From positions 5,270,001 to 5,334,000 of the forward strand of contig OZ253960.1 in NCBI GenBank assembly GCA_965267435.1: DNA of 64,000 nucleotides. Reading direction: 5' to 3'. Shown here one piece after another: positions 1 to 8,736 of the stretch (the first letter of the stretch is position 1; each line of letters begins with the position of its first letter). Made by a program: the position numbers and the translations under genes. Origin of the DNA: JAWPMT01 sp965267435 (GTDB lineage: Bacteria > Bacteroidota > Bacteroidia > Cytophagales > Cyclobacteriaceae). Below the pieces are notes generated by a model that made no database searches, was not told the origin of the DNA, and saw only the letters and a program-made list of their open reading frames with translations.

Positions 1-321
1 TACGTCGGGATTGTCTGCGCCACCATGTGACATACACCAGATTTGCTTGAGCTTAGCCCGGTTGCCATTCGGCAGCTCTTCGCCCTTGTAAGAGGGGAGA
101 GAAGTCTCGTGCCAGGTCTGACCAAAGTCATCGGAGTAGTGAAGCTTCTGTCCCCAGTGCTTATGCGACACTCCTGCCCACCAGCGATCGTGGCGTTCGT
201 CTGCATATGCCATGTTCACAGAGAACCCAACAAAATGGAGCTCTCGGAGTTCGGGTGCTTTATCCTCCGGAAAATCGTAGACAACAAGTCCTTTGGCTGT
301 AGCTATGAGTGCGGTCTGCAC
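1..321 (-). CDS. BNR/YVTN-type beta-propeller protein, N-terminal 107 codons (cut by window edge)
   Basis: Partial gene running off the left edge. It starts at a GTG whose G is the last base of the upstream MoaD-like stop codon (TAGTG), with a GGAGG just before it, so translation is probably coupled. The visible protein begins MQTALIATAKGLVVYDF and contains a BNR-type repeat signature (HYSDDFGQTWHET), the Ser/Asp-box turn of sialidase-like and sortilin-like propellers. No signal peptide is visible, so this part looks cytoplasmic. It is probably the last gene of a three-gene minus-strand unit with the MoaD-like and membrane proteins. The function is not known. The remaining propeller blades lie outside the window. 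Confidence 0.8.
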   Translation of the reverse strand, partial: MQTALIATAKGLVVYDFPEDKAPELRELHFVGFSVNMAYADERHDRWWAGVSHKHWGQKLHYSDDFGQTWHETSLPSYKGEELPNGNRAKLKQIWCMSHGGADNPDV

Positions 322-593
322 TATCCTCCGGACAAGGCTTGGTAAATCAGGACTTCGTCCCCAGACTTCACAGGGTCAGAAAGAGATTGGCGATCGCTGA
401 TGAGATCTTCTTTGATGAAAATGTTGACGTGCTTGCGGAGGCTGCCGTCTTCTTCCAGCAGGTAGCTGTCAATGCCCGGAACCTCCTGGTTGATTTTCTT
501 TAGCACCTCGCCCACAGTCTCTCCTGATACTTGCATATCGGTGAGTCCAGGGAAAAACCGGCTCAAGGCGGATGTGAATTTGACTTTGGCCAT
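321..593 (-). CDS. MoaD/ThiS-family ubiquitin-like sulfur carrier
   Basis: A 90-residue protein of the usual MoaD/ThiS size. It has the beta-grasp pattern (KVKFTSALSRFF at the start, GETVGEVLKKI in the first helix, SGDEVLIYQALSGG at the end) and finishes in the Gly-Gly that E1-like enzymes adenylate in this family. Its stop codon overlaps the start of a beta-propeller gene, and its start lies 3 bases after the stop of a Cys-rich membrane protein. No MoaE, MoeB/ThiF or ThiG neighbour is visible, so it need not be molybdopterin synthase. Known of the family: the C-terminal Gly carries sulfur as thiocarboxylate or is conjugated. The partner here is an inference only. Confidence 0.88.
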   Translation of the reverse strand: MAKVKFTSALSRFFPGLTDMQVSGETVGEVLKKINQEVPGIDSYLLEEDGSLRKHVNIFIKEDLISDRQSLSDPVKSGDEVLIYQALSGG

Positions 594-596
594 CCT

Positions 597-1025
597 TCAG
601 TGTCTTTTCATCCCAACAAATGTAGAAACAAAAGAAATCATACTTCCATTCAGCCAGATGGCCAAAAAGAGCATGGCAGCTGCTACATTGTAATAGAAGG
701 AGGGAATCACGAGCTGATGAACGAGAACGATCACCAGTGTTGACAGGGTAGCCATTACCAAAGCGACATAAGTCCGTCCACCTCTGTGATTGCGTGCTAT
801 CAGTCCGGTGGTGATGAGCGCAAGAATGATGGGAAAGTAGGAAAGCCAGTTATTTTCGGCCATATACATACTCTCGCCACCGCAGATGGTCAGTGCGCTG
901 GTGTAAGCCATGACGCACAATGGGCATTTGGGAATCAGTACAATAAGCACTGTACTCCAAAAGGAAACCCGGCGATTTTGTGCTTCGAGGGTTTGGGGTT
1001 TACATTTAGCACATCCTTCTGCCAT
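597..1025 (-). CDS. Small Cys-rich membrane protein, four predicted membrane segments
   Basis: A 142-residue protein starting at MAEGCAKCK. An in-frame extension upstream reads antisense to the divergent XdhC gene and was rejected. A Cys pair (CAKC) lies in the short N-terminal tail and a second (PKCPLC) in the first hydrophobic stretch. Three more hydrophobic stretches follow (WLSYFPIILALITTGLIA, then TYVALVMATLSTLVIVLV, then AAAMLFLAIWLNG). The topology and intramembrane CxxC recall small metal or mercury transporters such as MerC, but I cannot assign the family. It is the first gene of a probable operon with the MoaD-like protein (3-base gap) and the propeller protein. Confidence 0.7.
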   Translation of the reverse strand: MAEGCAKCKPQTLEAQNRRVSFWSTVLIVLIPKCPLCVMAYTSALTICGGESMYMAENNWLSYFPIILALITTGLIARNHRGGRTYVALVMATLSTLVIVLVHQLVIPSFYYNVAAAMLFLAIWLNGSMISFVSTFVGMKRH

Positions 1026-1081
1026 CAGAATTGGGTAGGGTAGATTGATAACTTTTGAGAATTGCTTTGGTTTAAAAAAAT

Positions 1082-2095
1082 ATGATGAAGGAACAGTTAG
1101 ACATCCTCGAAAAGTGGTCCGGTGAGGGACTGCGGGTGGCAATGGCGAGAGTCGTGAAGACATGGGGATCCTCCCCCCGACCAGTGGGGTCAATCATGCT
1201 GATCAACGAAAAAGGAGAAATGAGCGGCTCCGTCAGCGGAGGCTGCGTGGAAGGCGCCGTCGTGAAGAAGGCCATGGAAGTTTTTGATGGGGCACAATCG
1301 GTGCGACTGGCTTATGGGGTAAGCGACGAGGAGGCGTGGTCTGTTGGGCTTTCTTGCGGTGGGAGCATTCAGGTGTTTGTGCAGGAAGTCAAGGCGGAAA
1401 GCGATATGTGGTCCAAAGTGATTAGCAATTTGAAGGCTAATCGTTCGTCTACACTTGTAACAGCCTTGAAAGATGGCTCTACCGAAAATCAGGTAGTCGA
1501 TGCCGACACGCCTACTTCAGATTCTGTACTTATTGCCGAGGCACGGCGTGCGCACGATGACCGAACTAATCGGACCATATCAGAAGGAGATAAGGAATTT
1601 TTCGTCCATGTTTTTCCCCGACAGGCACAACTGCTGATCATCGGGGCTGCGCACATTACGGTAGACCTGGTGAGCCTGGGCAATCAATTCGGTTTCGAAA
1701 CCATAGTGATCGACCCTCGCGGCTATTTTGCTGAGAACATACATTTCCCCGAGGAACCGTCGAAAATCCTGAACTCCTACCCGTCAGAAGTGCTTGGTGA
1801 TTTTCCGTTGGATGCATACACTTTCTGCGCTGTCCTGTCGCATGACCCCAAGATTGACGACAATGCCTTGGAGATTCTACTTCCATCCGATGTCGCTTAC
1901 ATAGGCGCACTGGGCAGCAGAAAAACCCACGCGAAGCGCACCAACCGGCTGCTGGAAAAAGGCATCTCTCAGGAGCTCATCGACAAGATCGCTGCCCCGA
2001 TTGGTCTACCTATCAACGCCCGCTCAGCGAAGGAGATCGCGTTGGCGATCATGGGGCAGATCATCGAGGCTAAGAATGCGAAGCTGGAGCGGTAA
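1082..2095 (+). CDS. XdhC/CoxI family molybdenum hydroxylase maturation protein
   Basis: A 337-residue protein. The N-terminal XdhC/CoxI domain carries WGSSPRPVGS and GSVSGGCVEGAV (about residues 28-60). A C-terminal Rossmann-like XdhC_C domain begins near residue 183 (LLIIGAAHITVDLVSLG) and ends with the conserved YIGALGSRKTHAKR and IGLPINARSAKEIALAIMGQI segments. Known of the family: XdhC binds molybdenum cofactor, promotes its sulfuration and inserts it into xanthine-dehydrogenase-type enzymes. No molybdoenzyme subunit is adjacent in this window, so the client is unknown. It diverges from the membrane-protein/MoaD/propeller unit across only 56 bases, which must hold both promoters. Confidence 0.9.
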   Translation: MMKEQLDILEKWSGEGLRVAMARVVKTWGSSPRPVGSIMLINEKGEMSGSVSGGCVEGAVVKKAMEVFDGAQSVRLAYGVSDEEAWSVGLSCGGSIQVFVQEVKAESDMWSKVISNLKANRSSTLVTALKDGSTENQVVDADTPTSDSVLIAEARRAHDDRTNRTISEGDKEFFVHVFPRQAQLLIIGAAHITVDLVSLGNQFGFETIVIDPRGYFAENIHFPEEPSKILNSYPSEVLGDFPLDAYTFCAVLSHDPKIDDNALEILLPSDVAYIGALGSRKTHAKRTNRLLEKGISQELIDKIAAPIGLPINARSAKEIALAIMGQIIEAKNAKLER

Positions 2096-2236
2096 CGACC
2101 CCAAATACGTTTTGGGACAAGATAGGTAGCGTGTTCATTCACCCACAGTGTGCGTGTCATTCACGACAAATTGTGGCTTAGAATGATACTGGGGGGATCT
2201 ATTTGGCATCTTCGATAGCTGTAACAATTTCCCTCC

Positions 2237-4618
2237 ATGCTACACAATGCATTCATCGTCTCTTTGCGCCTGATGAAGCGCAACAGGCTTCAAAGCGTTA
2301 TCAAGATCACCGGGATGGTCCTCGGTATTTCTTGCGTGATGCTCGCCATGCTTTACATGCGCTACGAATTCAGCTTCGACCGCTTCCATTCAGACGCGGA
2401 CAATATCTATCGCATTTGCCGGGAGACAGAGCGAGGAACTATAGCTTCCACGGCCTTCCCCCTCGTGCCGACACTCAAGGAAGACTTTGGCGATTACCAG
2501 TTTACACGGTTCTTCAAGGATCGATCGAAGACGCTCTTTCGCAATGGTGACCGATCCTTCTATGAAGAAGGCATGATCTTCGCCGACGTCGATTTTCTCA
2601 AGACTTTTTCCTTCGAGGGCTTTCGAGGTGACCCAGAAACAGCATTGGAGGCACCTTACAGCCTCGTGGTTACCGAGAACATGGCCTTGAAATATTTCGG
2701 GGACTTGCCCCGACTTGGCGATCGTCTCGATTTCAAATGGAACGGAGAGTACTACCCACTCACCATTACCGGCATCATCCCCGAGTGGCCCACCAATATG
2801 CATATCCAATTTGAAGCGCTCGTCTCCTTCAAAACCGGCGAGCAGGTCTTCCCGAGTAGTATTTCCAATGGTTGGAACATGAACTACTGCTATAGCTACA
2901 TCAAGATGCCTTCCGGAACGCAAAAGGGTGACTTTGAATCACAGTTCGAGGCTTTCTTTAGCCGACACATCGACGACAAGGAAAAAGACTACCAGGCATA
3001 CCTTGGTCATTTGCAGCCGCTGACCTCCATTCATACCGATCCTCAGGTCATCGCGGGATACACCTCCACCATCGACCCAGTTTATCCACGACTGGCGGTA
3101 GCCATTGGTGTCTTCATTCTGATCATCACGATGGCCAACTTCATCACGCTGACGCTCGTTCAGCTACAGCATCGCGTGCGTGAACTCAACATCCGTCAGG
3201 CCATTGGGGCGACGCGTCGGCAGCTCCTTGCACAACTTACCATTGAGACACTCGTCCTTGTGGCCCTTAGCGCGACGCTGGCGCTCGGCGTGGTGTATTG
3301 GTTGGTCCATCTGGTCAATTCGCTCATTGGTGCATCCCTTCAATTCGGGTCTTTACTCAATATCTTTTGGGCGATTCCACTCGTGATTGCCGCTGTTACG
3401 TTAATTGCTGGATCCTACCCTGCCTGGATGTTGAAAACGAACCAAGTCTCAGGCACCAGTGCCACGACCGGCACGGGAGACGTGGGCGTCAGAAGGGGCC
3501 TCTTGACCTTTCAATTTGTTCTGGCTGCGATGCTGATTGCATTTACAATTACCCTGAGGCAGCAGCTCCAATTCATCCACAATGCTGATCCAGGCTATGA
3601 AAGAGAGCAGGTCATTTTCTCACCTTTTGCAAGGCAGATCAGGTATGATTCGCAGCCTTTCAAAACACTGGCTTTGCAGCACCCCGCCGTGCAGCAGGTC
3701 ACGCTATCGTTCTACAAACCGACGGACAATATGGGCCTCCAGTTACCCATCAAGGCCAATGGACGGGAGGCACAAGCCATCAACGCTACGTCTGTCGATG
3801 AGGACTTCTTCCAGACGTTCGGCATCGACTTGGTGGATGGGCGGTTTTTCACTGATTCGGAGTACGATGCCGGTCAGGCCTTCATCTTGAATGAGGCCGC
3901 CGTGCGGTTGCTCGAGCTCGACAATCCATTGGAGGCCATCCTTGAGACTACCTACAATACAGGCAATCCCAACACGCCGACTGAAACGCGCAAAGGCCGC
4001 GTGATAGGCATCGTGGAAGACGTCAGGTTCGAGTCCCTACACAATGCCGTCAAGCCGATGGCTTTCATTGTCAAGCCTTATTGGTATTACTACATCAGTG
4101 TGCGGTTGAATGGCAATGTGAAAGAAGGTATTCAGCATGTCGCAGAGTCCTGGGAGACACTCTTTCCAGATAGGCCATTCGATTATCAATTTTTGGACGA
4201 TGAGTTCGCCCGGCAATACCACAAAGAGGAGCAACTCGCCAGCGGATTTTCAATCATGACCGTACTGGCTATTATCACGACCTGCCTGGGCCTGTTTGCC
4301 TACATCCAGTTTGTCGCCCAAAGGCGCACAAAGGAAGTCGGTATCAGGAAGGTGCTGGGTGCCAACCACCTGGCCATCTCCCGTCTCTTCAGCAAGGACC
4401 TGTTGTGGCCCCTACTCATCGCGAACGTTCTGGCAACGCCGCTGGCGTTCTATGTGGCTGGCCGCTGGCTCGAGACATTTGCCTATCATACCGCGCTGAC
4501 GCTTTGGCCGAGTATACTCACGCTTCTGGTGCTGGCTGTTGTAGTCTCAGCGACTGTATTCCGTGAACTCAGGAAGATCATGCGGCTCAACCCCACGACT
4601 GCGCTGAGGTATGAGTGA
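2237..4618 (+). CDS. FtsX/MacB-type ABC transporter permease
   Basis: A 793-residue permease of the common Bacteroidota MacB_PCD-FtsX-PCD-FtsX layout. There is one N-terminal membrane helix (about residues 20-42, IKITGMVLGISCVMLAMLY), a periplasmic core domain, three helices near residues 280-400, a fourth restarting at GLLTFQFVLAAMLIAF, a second core domain, and three C-terminal helices. The FtsX signature RTKEVGIRKVLGA precedes the last two, and the protein ends RLNPTTALRYE. There is no ATPase gene beside it. Known of the family: such permeases work with a LolD/MacB-like ATPase in lipoprotein or peptide export or mechanotransmission. A second permease lies downstream on the opposite strand, so the two 3' ends face each other. 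Confidence 0.9.
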   Translation: MLHNAFIVSLRLMKRNRLQSVIKITGMVLGISCVMLAMLYMRYEFSFDRFHSDADNIYRICRETERGTIASTAFPLVPTLKEDFGDYQFTRFFKDRSKTLFRNGDRSFYEEGMIFADVDFLKTFSFEGFRGDPETALEAPYSLVVTENMALKYFGDLPRLGDRLDFKWNGEYYPLTITGIIPEWPTNMHIQFEALVSFKTGEQVFPSSISNGWNMNYCYSYIKMPSGTQKGDFESQFEAFFSRHIDDKEKDYQAYLGHLQPLTSIHTDPQVIAGYTSTIDPVYPRLAVAIGVFILIITMANFITLTLVQLQHRVRELNIRQAIGATRRQLLAQLTIETLVLVALSATLALGVVYWLVHLVNSLIGASLQFGSLLNIFWAIPLVIAAVTLIAGSYPAWMLKTNQVSGTSATTGTGDVGVRRGLLTFQFVLAAMLIAFTITLRQQLQFIHNADPGYEREQVIFSPFARQIRYDSQPFKTLALQHPAVQQVTLSFYKPTDNMGLQLPIKANGREAQAINATSVDEDFFQTFGIDLVDGRFFTDSEYDAGQAFILNEAAVRLLELDNPLEAILETTYNTGNPNTPTETRKGRVIGIVEDVRFESLHNAVKPMAFIVKPYWYYYISVRLNGNVKEGIQHVAESWETLFPDRPFDYQFLDDEFARQYHKEEQLASGFSIMTVLAIITTCLGLFAYIQFVAQRRTKEVGIRKVLGANHLAISRLFSKDLLWPLLIANVLATPLAFYVAGRWLETFAYHTALTLWPSILTLLVLAVVVSATVFRELRKIMRLNPTTALRYE

Positions 4619-4919
4619 ATTTAGGGGCTCCCCCTGACGACGAGATAACGATGGCAACAAGCCTGTGGTCTTGAGACGACCTCGTGTCAGGGTCGGGCTC
4701 TCGCTAGTCGTCCTGACTGGGAGAGGTACGACGGGTGCGTTACATGCCAGCCTCTCGATTCTCCCACGTCAGGGACTCCAACAGATCGCTCCATCCCTGA
4801 GCCGGGATGCTCGTTCCAGATCGCGGTCTCACGCCTGAATATCACCAGGCCGGTGGATTGCGAAAATGCATTCTCATAGGCACGACATTAAGCGTCACCG
4901 TCAACCAACGTTTACTTGA
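4619..4919. other. Intergenic region between two convergent permease genes
   Basis: No credible reading frame. The only structure seen is an imperfect inverted repeat: 4632-4644 (CCCTGACGACGAG) pairs with 4681-4692 (CTCGTGTCAGGG) with one bulged base. It could form a hairpin between the converging transcripts, but there is no T-tract, so terminator function is uncertain. Confidence 0.4.
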
Positions 4920-7589
4920 TCAGCCGTCATCTTTCAAGACGTCCGTAGGGTTGGTCAAGACGACTTTTGTCGTTTGATAGACGGTGGTCAACAACACAAT
5001 CAGTAAAACCACCACCAGTGGTACGACGAAGTAGACGGGCCCCACGGCGATGCGGTTTGCGAATCCCTCAAGCCAGTGTTGCATGGCCAGCCAGATAAGG
5101 GGTGAAGCGACAAGGAAAGACAGGATGCTCAACACAAAATACTCTTTGTTCAATTGCAGAAAAAGCATGTCGAGACGAGCACCCAGGACTTTTCGAATAC
5201 AAACCTCCCGCAGCTTTTGATTGAGGAGGTAAGAGGCAAGCCCCAATATACCCAGCATCGCGACCAACAAAGCGATCACAGAAAAAAGTGAGAACAGTGC
5301 CCGAAATCGCCGTTCATTCTCGTATTGCTCGTTAAAGACATCATCCAGAAACCGCGCTTCATAGGGTGAGTCCGGGAAAAAAGTCTTGAATTGGTCCTCA
5401 AGCTCTCGGGTCAGGAGTGCCCAATCAGCAACTTGTGCTTTGACTGAAATGTAGTTGCCAGCCAATCCTGTATCGAGAGAAAATGACATGGGTTCGATGG
5501 CGAATTGGACACCGCGTTGATAGAAGTCGGCTACCACCCCTACAATGTCAAATGTTTGTCCCGCAAACGTGATTTGCTCACCTACGGCGTCCTCCGCATT
5601 TTCATACCCTAAAAGGACCGTAGAGTTGCGGTTGAGGAGTATGGCGGACTCCTCCGTTCCAAAGGATTTGTTGAGAGACCTTCCGGCGATCATCTCCAGA
5701 CCAAACAAGTCGACGTAATTCTCGTCAACGATGGCTCGGTGAATGAATAGGCCAGAGCGATCATTGCGATCGTCCTCTGTACTGTTGCGCCAGAAGTTTT
5801 CCACCCCCGGAACCATCGAGCCGACCGCAACGGCCTCTACTCCCGCAATTTGACGGAGCTCGTTGGTCAGGGTATTCATGCGCTCACGAAAGTCCTCCCT
5901 GCCAAACTCATTTCCGGGGCTATCGATGATCACACGCTGATCAATTTGCACGCCAAGTTCATGATGCACCATAAACATCATCTGATTGTGAACAATGAGC
6001 ACGCCACCAATGAGAAAGATGGTGAAAACAAACTGTAATATGACCAGTCCGCGGCGTAGAAAAATGCCACTACCTGTATGGCGAATCTTGCCTTTGATGA
6101 CTTCTTTGGTATCGTAGCTTGACAAAACCTGCGATGGGTAAAAGCCTGCCAATAAGCTGCCAAGGACAATGGTCACTGCTAGTCCGAGCAACCAACGAGG
6201 CTCCGAGAGGGCACCGTCAAAAAATGGCTCGGAGGCGATCTCCTGAAGGAACGGTACAACAAGTATCAGCAGCCCAATGGATAGGGCGACTGCCAGTAGG
6301 TTGAGTAGGAGCGCTTCCAGTTGAAACTGGATTTTTAGCTGCAATTTATTGGAGCCGAGAGCTTTGCGAATGCCCACCTCTTTGCTTCGCGAAATGGATC
6401 TCGCGGTAGACAGATTGATGTAGTTGATCCATCCAATAATCAATATCCCAAAAGCGATAACGAGGAATAGATCAATAATTTGCCGGCTGTTTACGGGACT
6501 CATTTCCATTTCTGAGCCTGGGGTTGTATGGATGCTCGTCAGAGGCTGCAACCACACCTCATGTTCCTGCTGTAGCTGCTGATTGATGGCCTCACGAAAT
6601 TCCGCTACGATCGCATTGGCTTTTTTCTCCACTGCGCCAATCGCGGCATCTTCTTCCAGCCTCACATAAGTGTGGAAAGAAAGCCATCTCCAGACCACCT
6701 GATCAAAACTGAGATTGGGCCCAAACAGGATCCCTTCTCTTCCAAAGCTAACCAGCTTGCTTCGAGGCAGTAATACTTCTCCTACGAGGTGACTGTTATT
6801 GGGGATGTCCTCAAAAACACCAGCGACTCTCGCCTGCCAGCTCTGACCGAAGAGCCCCTCCACTTCCAATACCTGGCCCTCTGAACCTTGGGGGAACAGC
6901 TTCTCGGCCACCCGGCGCGAGAGGAAGATGACATCGGGAGCTTCCAGGTCCTCAGGTGATCCGGACAGCAAGTCGATCGAAAAAATGTCGAAGAAATCGG
7001 GCGTCGTAATCAGGACATCTTCCTGTTTCATCAATCGCTCCCCGATTTTCAGAATGACATTGTTCACGGAGAGCATATGCGTGGCTGTCTCGATTTCCGG
7101 TATCGATTCTTTGAACTCATCTTTGGCCGCAAAGAATGTGAGTGCATTCTTAGTTGTCCCGGAGGCATTGGTCATCAAGTGACTGACGCGGTAAGTTCGG
7201 TCCACGTGTTCATGGAAGTCATCATAGCCCTTTTCGTACTTCACGTATTGCAGTATCGCGAAACTTGCGACGAAGCTGATGACGAGTCCGCCGAGTGCAA
7301 GCGCCGTGTTGATTTTGTTTCGCCTCAGACTTCGCAAGGCGGTTAGGAAATAATTCTGCCAAATATTCATAGAGCTTCTGTATGTTGTATTGCCGAGATT
7401 TAGTAGCGCAGGAAAGCGGAGATAGCCCAGTATTGAGACAACAAGCAACCAGTTACTTCTGATTCTGGAATGGTGCTGCCGGTTAGCAGCGTAGTCCTCC
7501 CACAGGTCGCCGCTGATGCTTCTCCAAAGCCATGGGTCGATGATCTTCTCCAACAACCGGAGAAGCCACCGCGGAGGTGAGGGCTTCAT
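4920..7589 (-). CDS. FtsX-like ABC transporter permease with N-terminal permease-prefix domain
   Basis: An 889-residue paralogue of the plus-strand permease with about 80 extra N-terminal residues (MKPSPPRWLLRLLEKIIDPW, then GDLWEDYAANRQ). These match the cytosolic permease prefix domain of Bacteroidota permeases that sit beside PadR regulators. After that come the usual helix, MacB-like core domain, three helices (SRSKEVGIRKALGSNKLQ before the second), a helix at GLVILQFVFTIFLIGG, a second core domain and three C-terminal helices (REVCIRKVLGARLD). Its ATG overlaps the PadR stop by four bases, so the two genes are cotranscribed. No ATPase gene is adjacent. The transported substrate cannot be deduced. 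Confidence 0.92.
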   Translation of the reverse strand: MKPSPPRWLLRLLEKIIDPWLWRSISGDLWEDYAANRQHHSRIRSNWLLVVSILGYLRFPALLNLGNTTYRSSMNIWQNYFLTALRSLRRNKINTALALGGLVISFVASFAILQYVKYEKGYDDFHEHVDRTYRVSHLMTNASGTTKNALTFFAAKDEFKESIPEIETATHMLSVNNVILKIGERLMKQEDVLITTPDFFDIFSIDLLSGSPEDLEAPDVIFLSRRVAEKLFPQGSEGQVLEVEGLFGQSWQARVAGVFEDIPNNSHLVGEVLLPRSKLVSFGREGILFGPNLSFDQVVWRWLSFHTYVRLEEDAAIGAVEKKANAIVAEFREAINQQLQQEHEVWLQPLTSIHTTPGSEMEMSPVNSRQIIDLFLVIAFGILIIGWINYINLSTARSISRSKEVGIRKALGSNKLQLKIQFQLEALLLNLLAVALSIGLLILVVPFLQEIASEPFFDGALSEPRWLLGLAVTIVLGSLLAGFYPSQVLSSYDTKEVIKGKIRHTGSGIFLRRGLVILQFVFTIFLIGGVLIVHNQMMFMVHHELGVQIDQRVIIDSPGNEFGREDFRERMNTLTNELRQIAGVEAVAVGSMVPGVENFWRNSTEDDRNDRSGLFIHRAIVDENYVDLFGLEMIAGRSLNKSFGTEESAILLNRNSTVLLGYENAEDAVGEQITFAGQTFDIVGVVADFYQRGVQFAIEPMSFSLDTGLAGNYISVKAQVADWALLTRELEDQFKTFFPDSPYEARFLDDVFNEQYENERRFRALFSLFSVIALLVAMLGILGLASYLLNQKLREVCIRKVLGARLDMLFLQLNKEYFVLSILSFLVASPLIWLAMQHWLEGFANRIAVGPVYFVVPLVVVLLIVLLTTVYQTTKVVLTNPTDVLKDDG

Positions 7590-7927
7590 AGGGAAAAATT
7601 CAGGCTTGAAAAATTAGGCGTTCCCTGCCACAACTCCTCTCTCAACTGTCGCGTCGCGATCAATGCCTGTTCCCCTTGGGCGGTGATCGAGAAAATTAGT
7701 TTTGGACGCCCACCTCTATCGCCGGAGGACTCCGACTCATAGGCTGAGGTCACGAAGCCCTTCTTCTCCAATCGTTGCAGGGTGGCATGGATGGTACTGA
7801 TACTAGCTGTGCGTCCGGCCCGTTCATTGATAAAGTTTCGGATGGCCAAACCGTACGCCTCAGCGTTTAAATTGGCGACGACCAGTAGTACCAATTCTTC
7901 GAGTTCACCAAGATTTGTTCCTTTCAT
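7586..7927 (-). CDS. PadR family transcriptional regulator
   Basis: A 113-residue winged-helix regulator. It has the PadR pattern LGELEELVLLVVANL, then AYGLAIRNFI, then SISTIHATLQRLEKKGFVTS, followed by the wing (RGGRPKLIFSITAQGEQAL). Length is normal for the short PadR subfamily. Its stop overlaps the start of the prefix-domain permease (four shared bases). In this family the regulator normally represses its own operon, and the prefix domain of the permease is usually found only in PadR-linked genes. This suggests that regulator and transporter form one sensing unit, which is an inference from context. Confidence 0.93.
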   Translation of the reverse strand: MKGTNLGELEELVLLVVANLNAEAYGLAIRNFINERAGRTASISTIHATLQRLEKKGFVTSAYESESSGDRGGRPKLIFSITAQGEQALIATRQLREELWQGTPNFSSLNFSL

Positions 7928-8094
7928 TGTTGACTATTACGGGGTAATGAAGGGGGTTGTTTCGATTTTGCCGAAAAACATAGTGTGAACATCTATGAAC
8001 AAAGGAGGAGGGAATTCTGGCAGAGTACCGAGCAGAACTGGAGTGATTGGGAGTAATTAATACCTGTATGGATGTGCTCTTGGTCACAAGTGCC

Positions 8095-8139
8095 GGCTCA
8101 TGCGCCTCAATTCCGACGACGGTATTGAGGTATGAGTGA
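8095..8139 (+). pseudogene. Decayed 3' end of an FtsX-like permease gene
   Basis: The bases 8100-8139 (ATGCGCCTCAATTCCGACGA, then CGGTATTGAGGTATGAGTGA) align with the last 39 bases of the permease at 4580-4618 (encoding MRLNPTTALRYE and stop) with one extra base. Read with the frame corrected it gives (MRLN)PTTVLRYE and stop. No longer permease coding survives upstream, so only a stub remains. It sits upstream of the PadR-permease operon, which suggests an ancestral tandem permease locus that lost a gene. The match is short, so chance similarity is possible but unlikely given the identical LRYE-stop end. Confidence 0.5.
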
Positions 8140-8207
8140 GGCTCCCTCAAACTTGTGCATCCGAGACTTGAGGGGCCCGATTTTCTCGCGCTGATAGAGT
8201 CAAATGA

Positions 8208-8238
8208 ACTCCCTGGCCAAATTGGAGCACCAGGGAGT
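8208..8238 (-). terminator. Possible hairpin terminator after the SnoaL-like gene
   Basis: Perfect 9-bp inverted repeat ACTCCCTGG/CCAGGGAGT with a 13-base loop, starting 39 bases beyond the stop of the SnoaL-like gene. On the minus strand it is followed by TTCATTTG rather than a clean T-run, so it may be a weak terminator or only a stabilising hairpin. Confidence 0.4.
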
Positions 8239-8277
8239 GATAGCTACGATGCTAGCAAAATTGAGCGGGTTGGATGA

Positions 8278-8655
8278 TCAACTCTCCACCGGCACCGCAC
8301 TGATCTGTTGCATGAGAGAAACCGTATCTGCTTGCATCCAGTGATTGACAATCTTGTTGTTTTCAACTTCGTAGATGATGATTCCTTCCACCTCGACTTT
8401 GCGTCCTGAGGCAGGCTGGCCGAATAGCTCGCCATTGTGCACGCCCGTGAGCAAAAACCTCAAGCAGGCTTTATTTCCCTCGACCATGAGATCTTGCAGT
8501 TTCATTTCATAGTTGGGAATACCGGCTTCAAAAAGGACGATATGACCTTTTAGGTGATCATCGGTTACGAATTTGTCGATAGTGGGCTCCGATTTGTCCG
8601 ATGCAAGGGCCTGAGCGTACTCTTCGATGAATTTTCTGGTCTGTTCCGTTGTCAT
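8278..8655 (-). CDS. SnoaL-like / NTF2-fold protein (ester cyclase-like)
   Basis: A 125-residue protein, the usual size of SnoaL-like NTF2-fold domains. The pattern is an N-terminal helix (TRKFIEEYAQALAS), FVTDDHLKGHIVLFEAGIPNY, the central strand ENKACLRFLLTGVHNG-type region (here EGNKACLRFLLTGVHNGELF), and the closing EVEGIIIYEVENNKIVNHWMQAD. Known of the family: polyketide cyclases, isomerases and many proteins of unknown role share this fold. It lies downstream of an AraC regulator on the same strand with an 81-base gap, so it may be the regulator's target. No substrate can be inferred. Confidence 0.8.
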   Translation of the reverse strand: MTTEQTRKFIEEYAQALASDKSEPTIDKFVTDDHLKGHIVLFEAGIPNYEMKLQDLMVEGNKACLRFLLTGVHNGELFGQPASGRKVEVEGIIIYEVENNKIVNHWMQADTVSLMQQISAVPVES

Positions 8656-8736
8656 TTTTAACCTCCATTTTTTGGTCTAACATTGATTCTAAGGTAGGAG
8701 ATGGTCATTGGGATCCATTGTAGAAAATGGACGTTT

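Noticed and set aside
321..2095. MoaD-like protein as the partner of XdhC in a molybdenum operon
   Set aside because: The genes diverge, no MoaE or molybdoenzyme is nearby, and the MoaD-like gene is coupled to a propeller gene instead.
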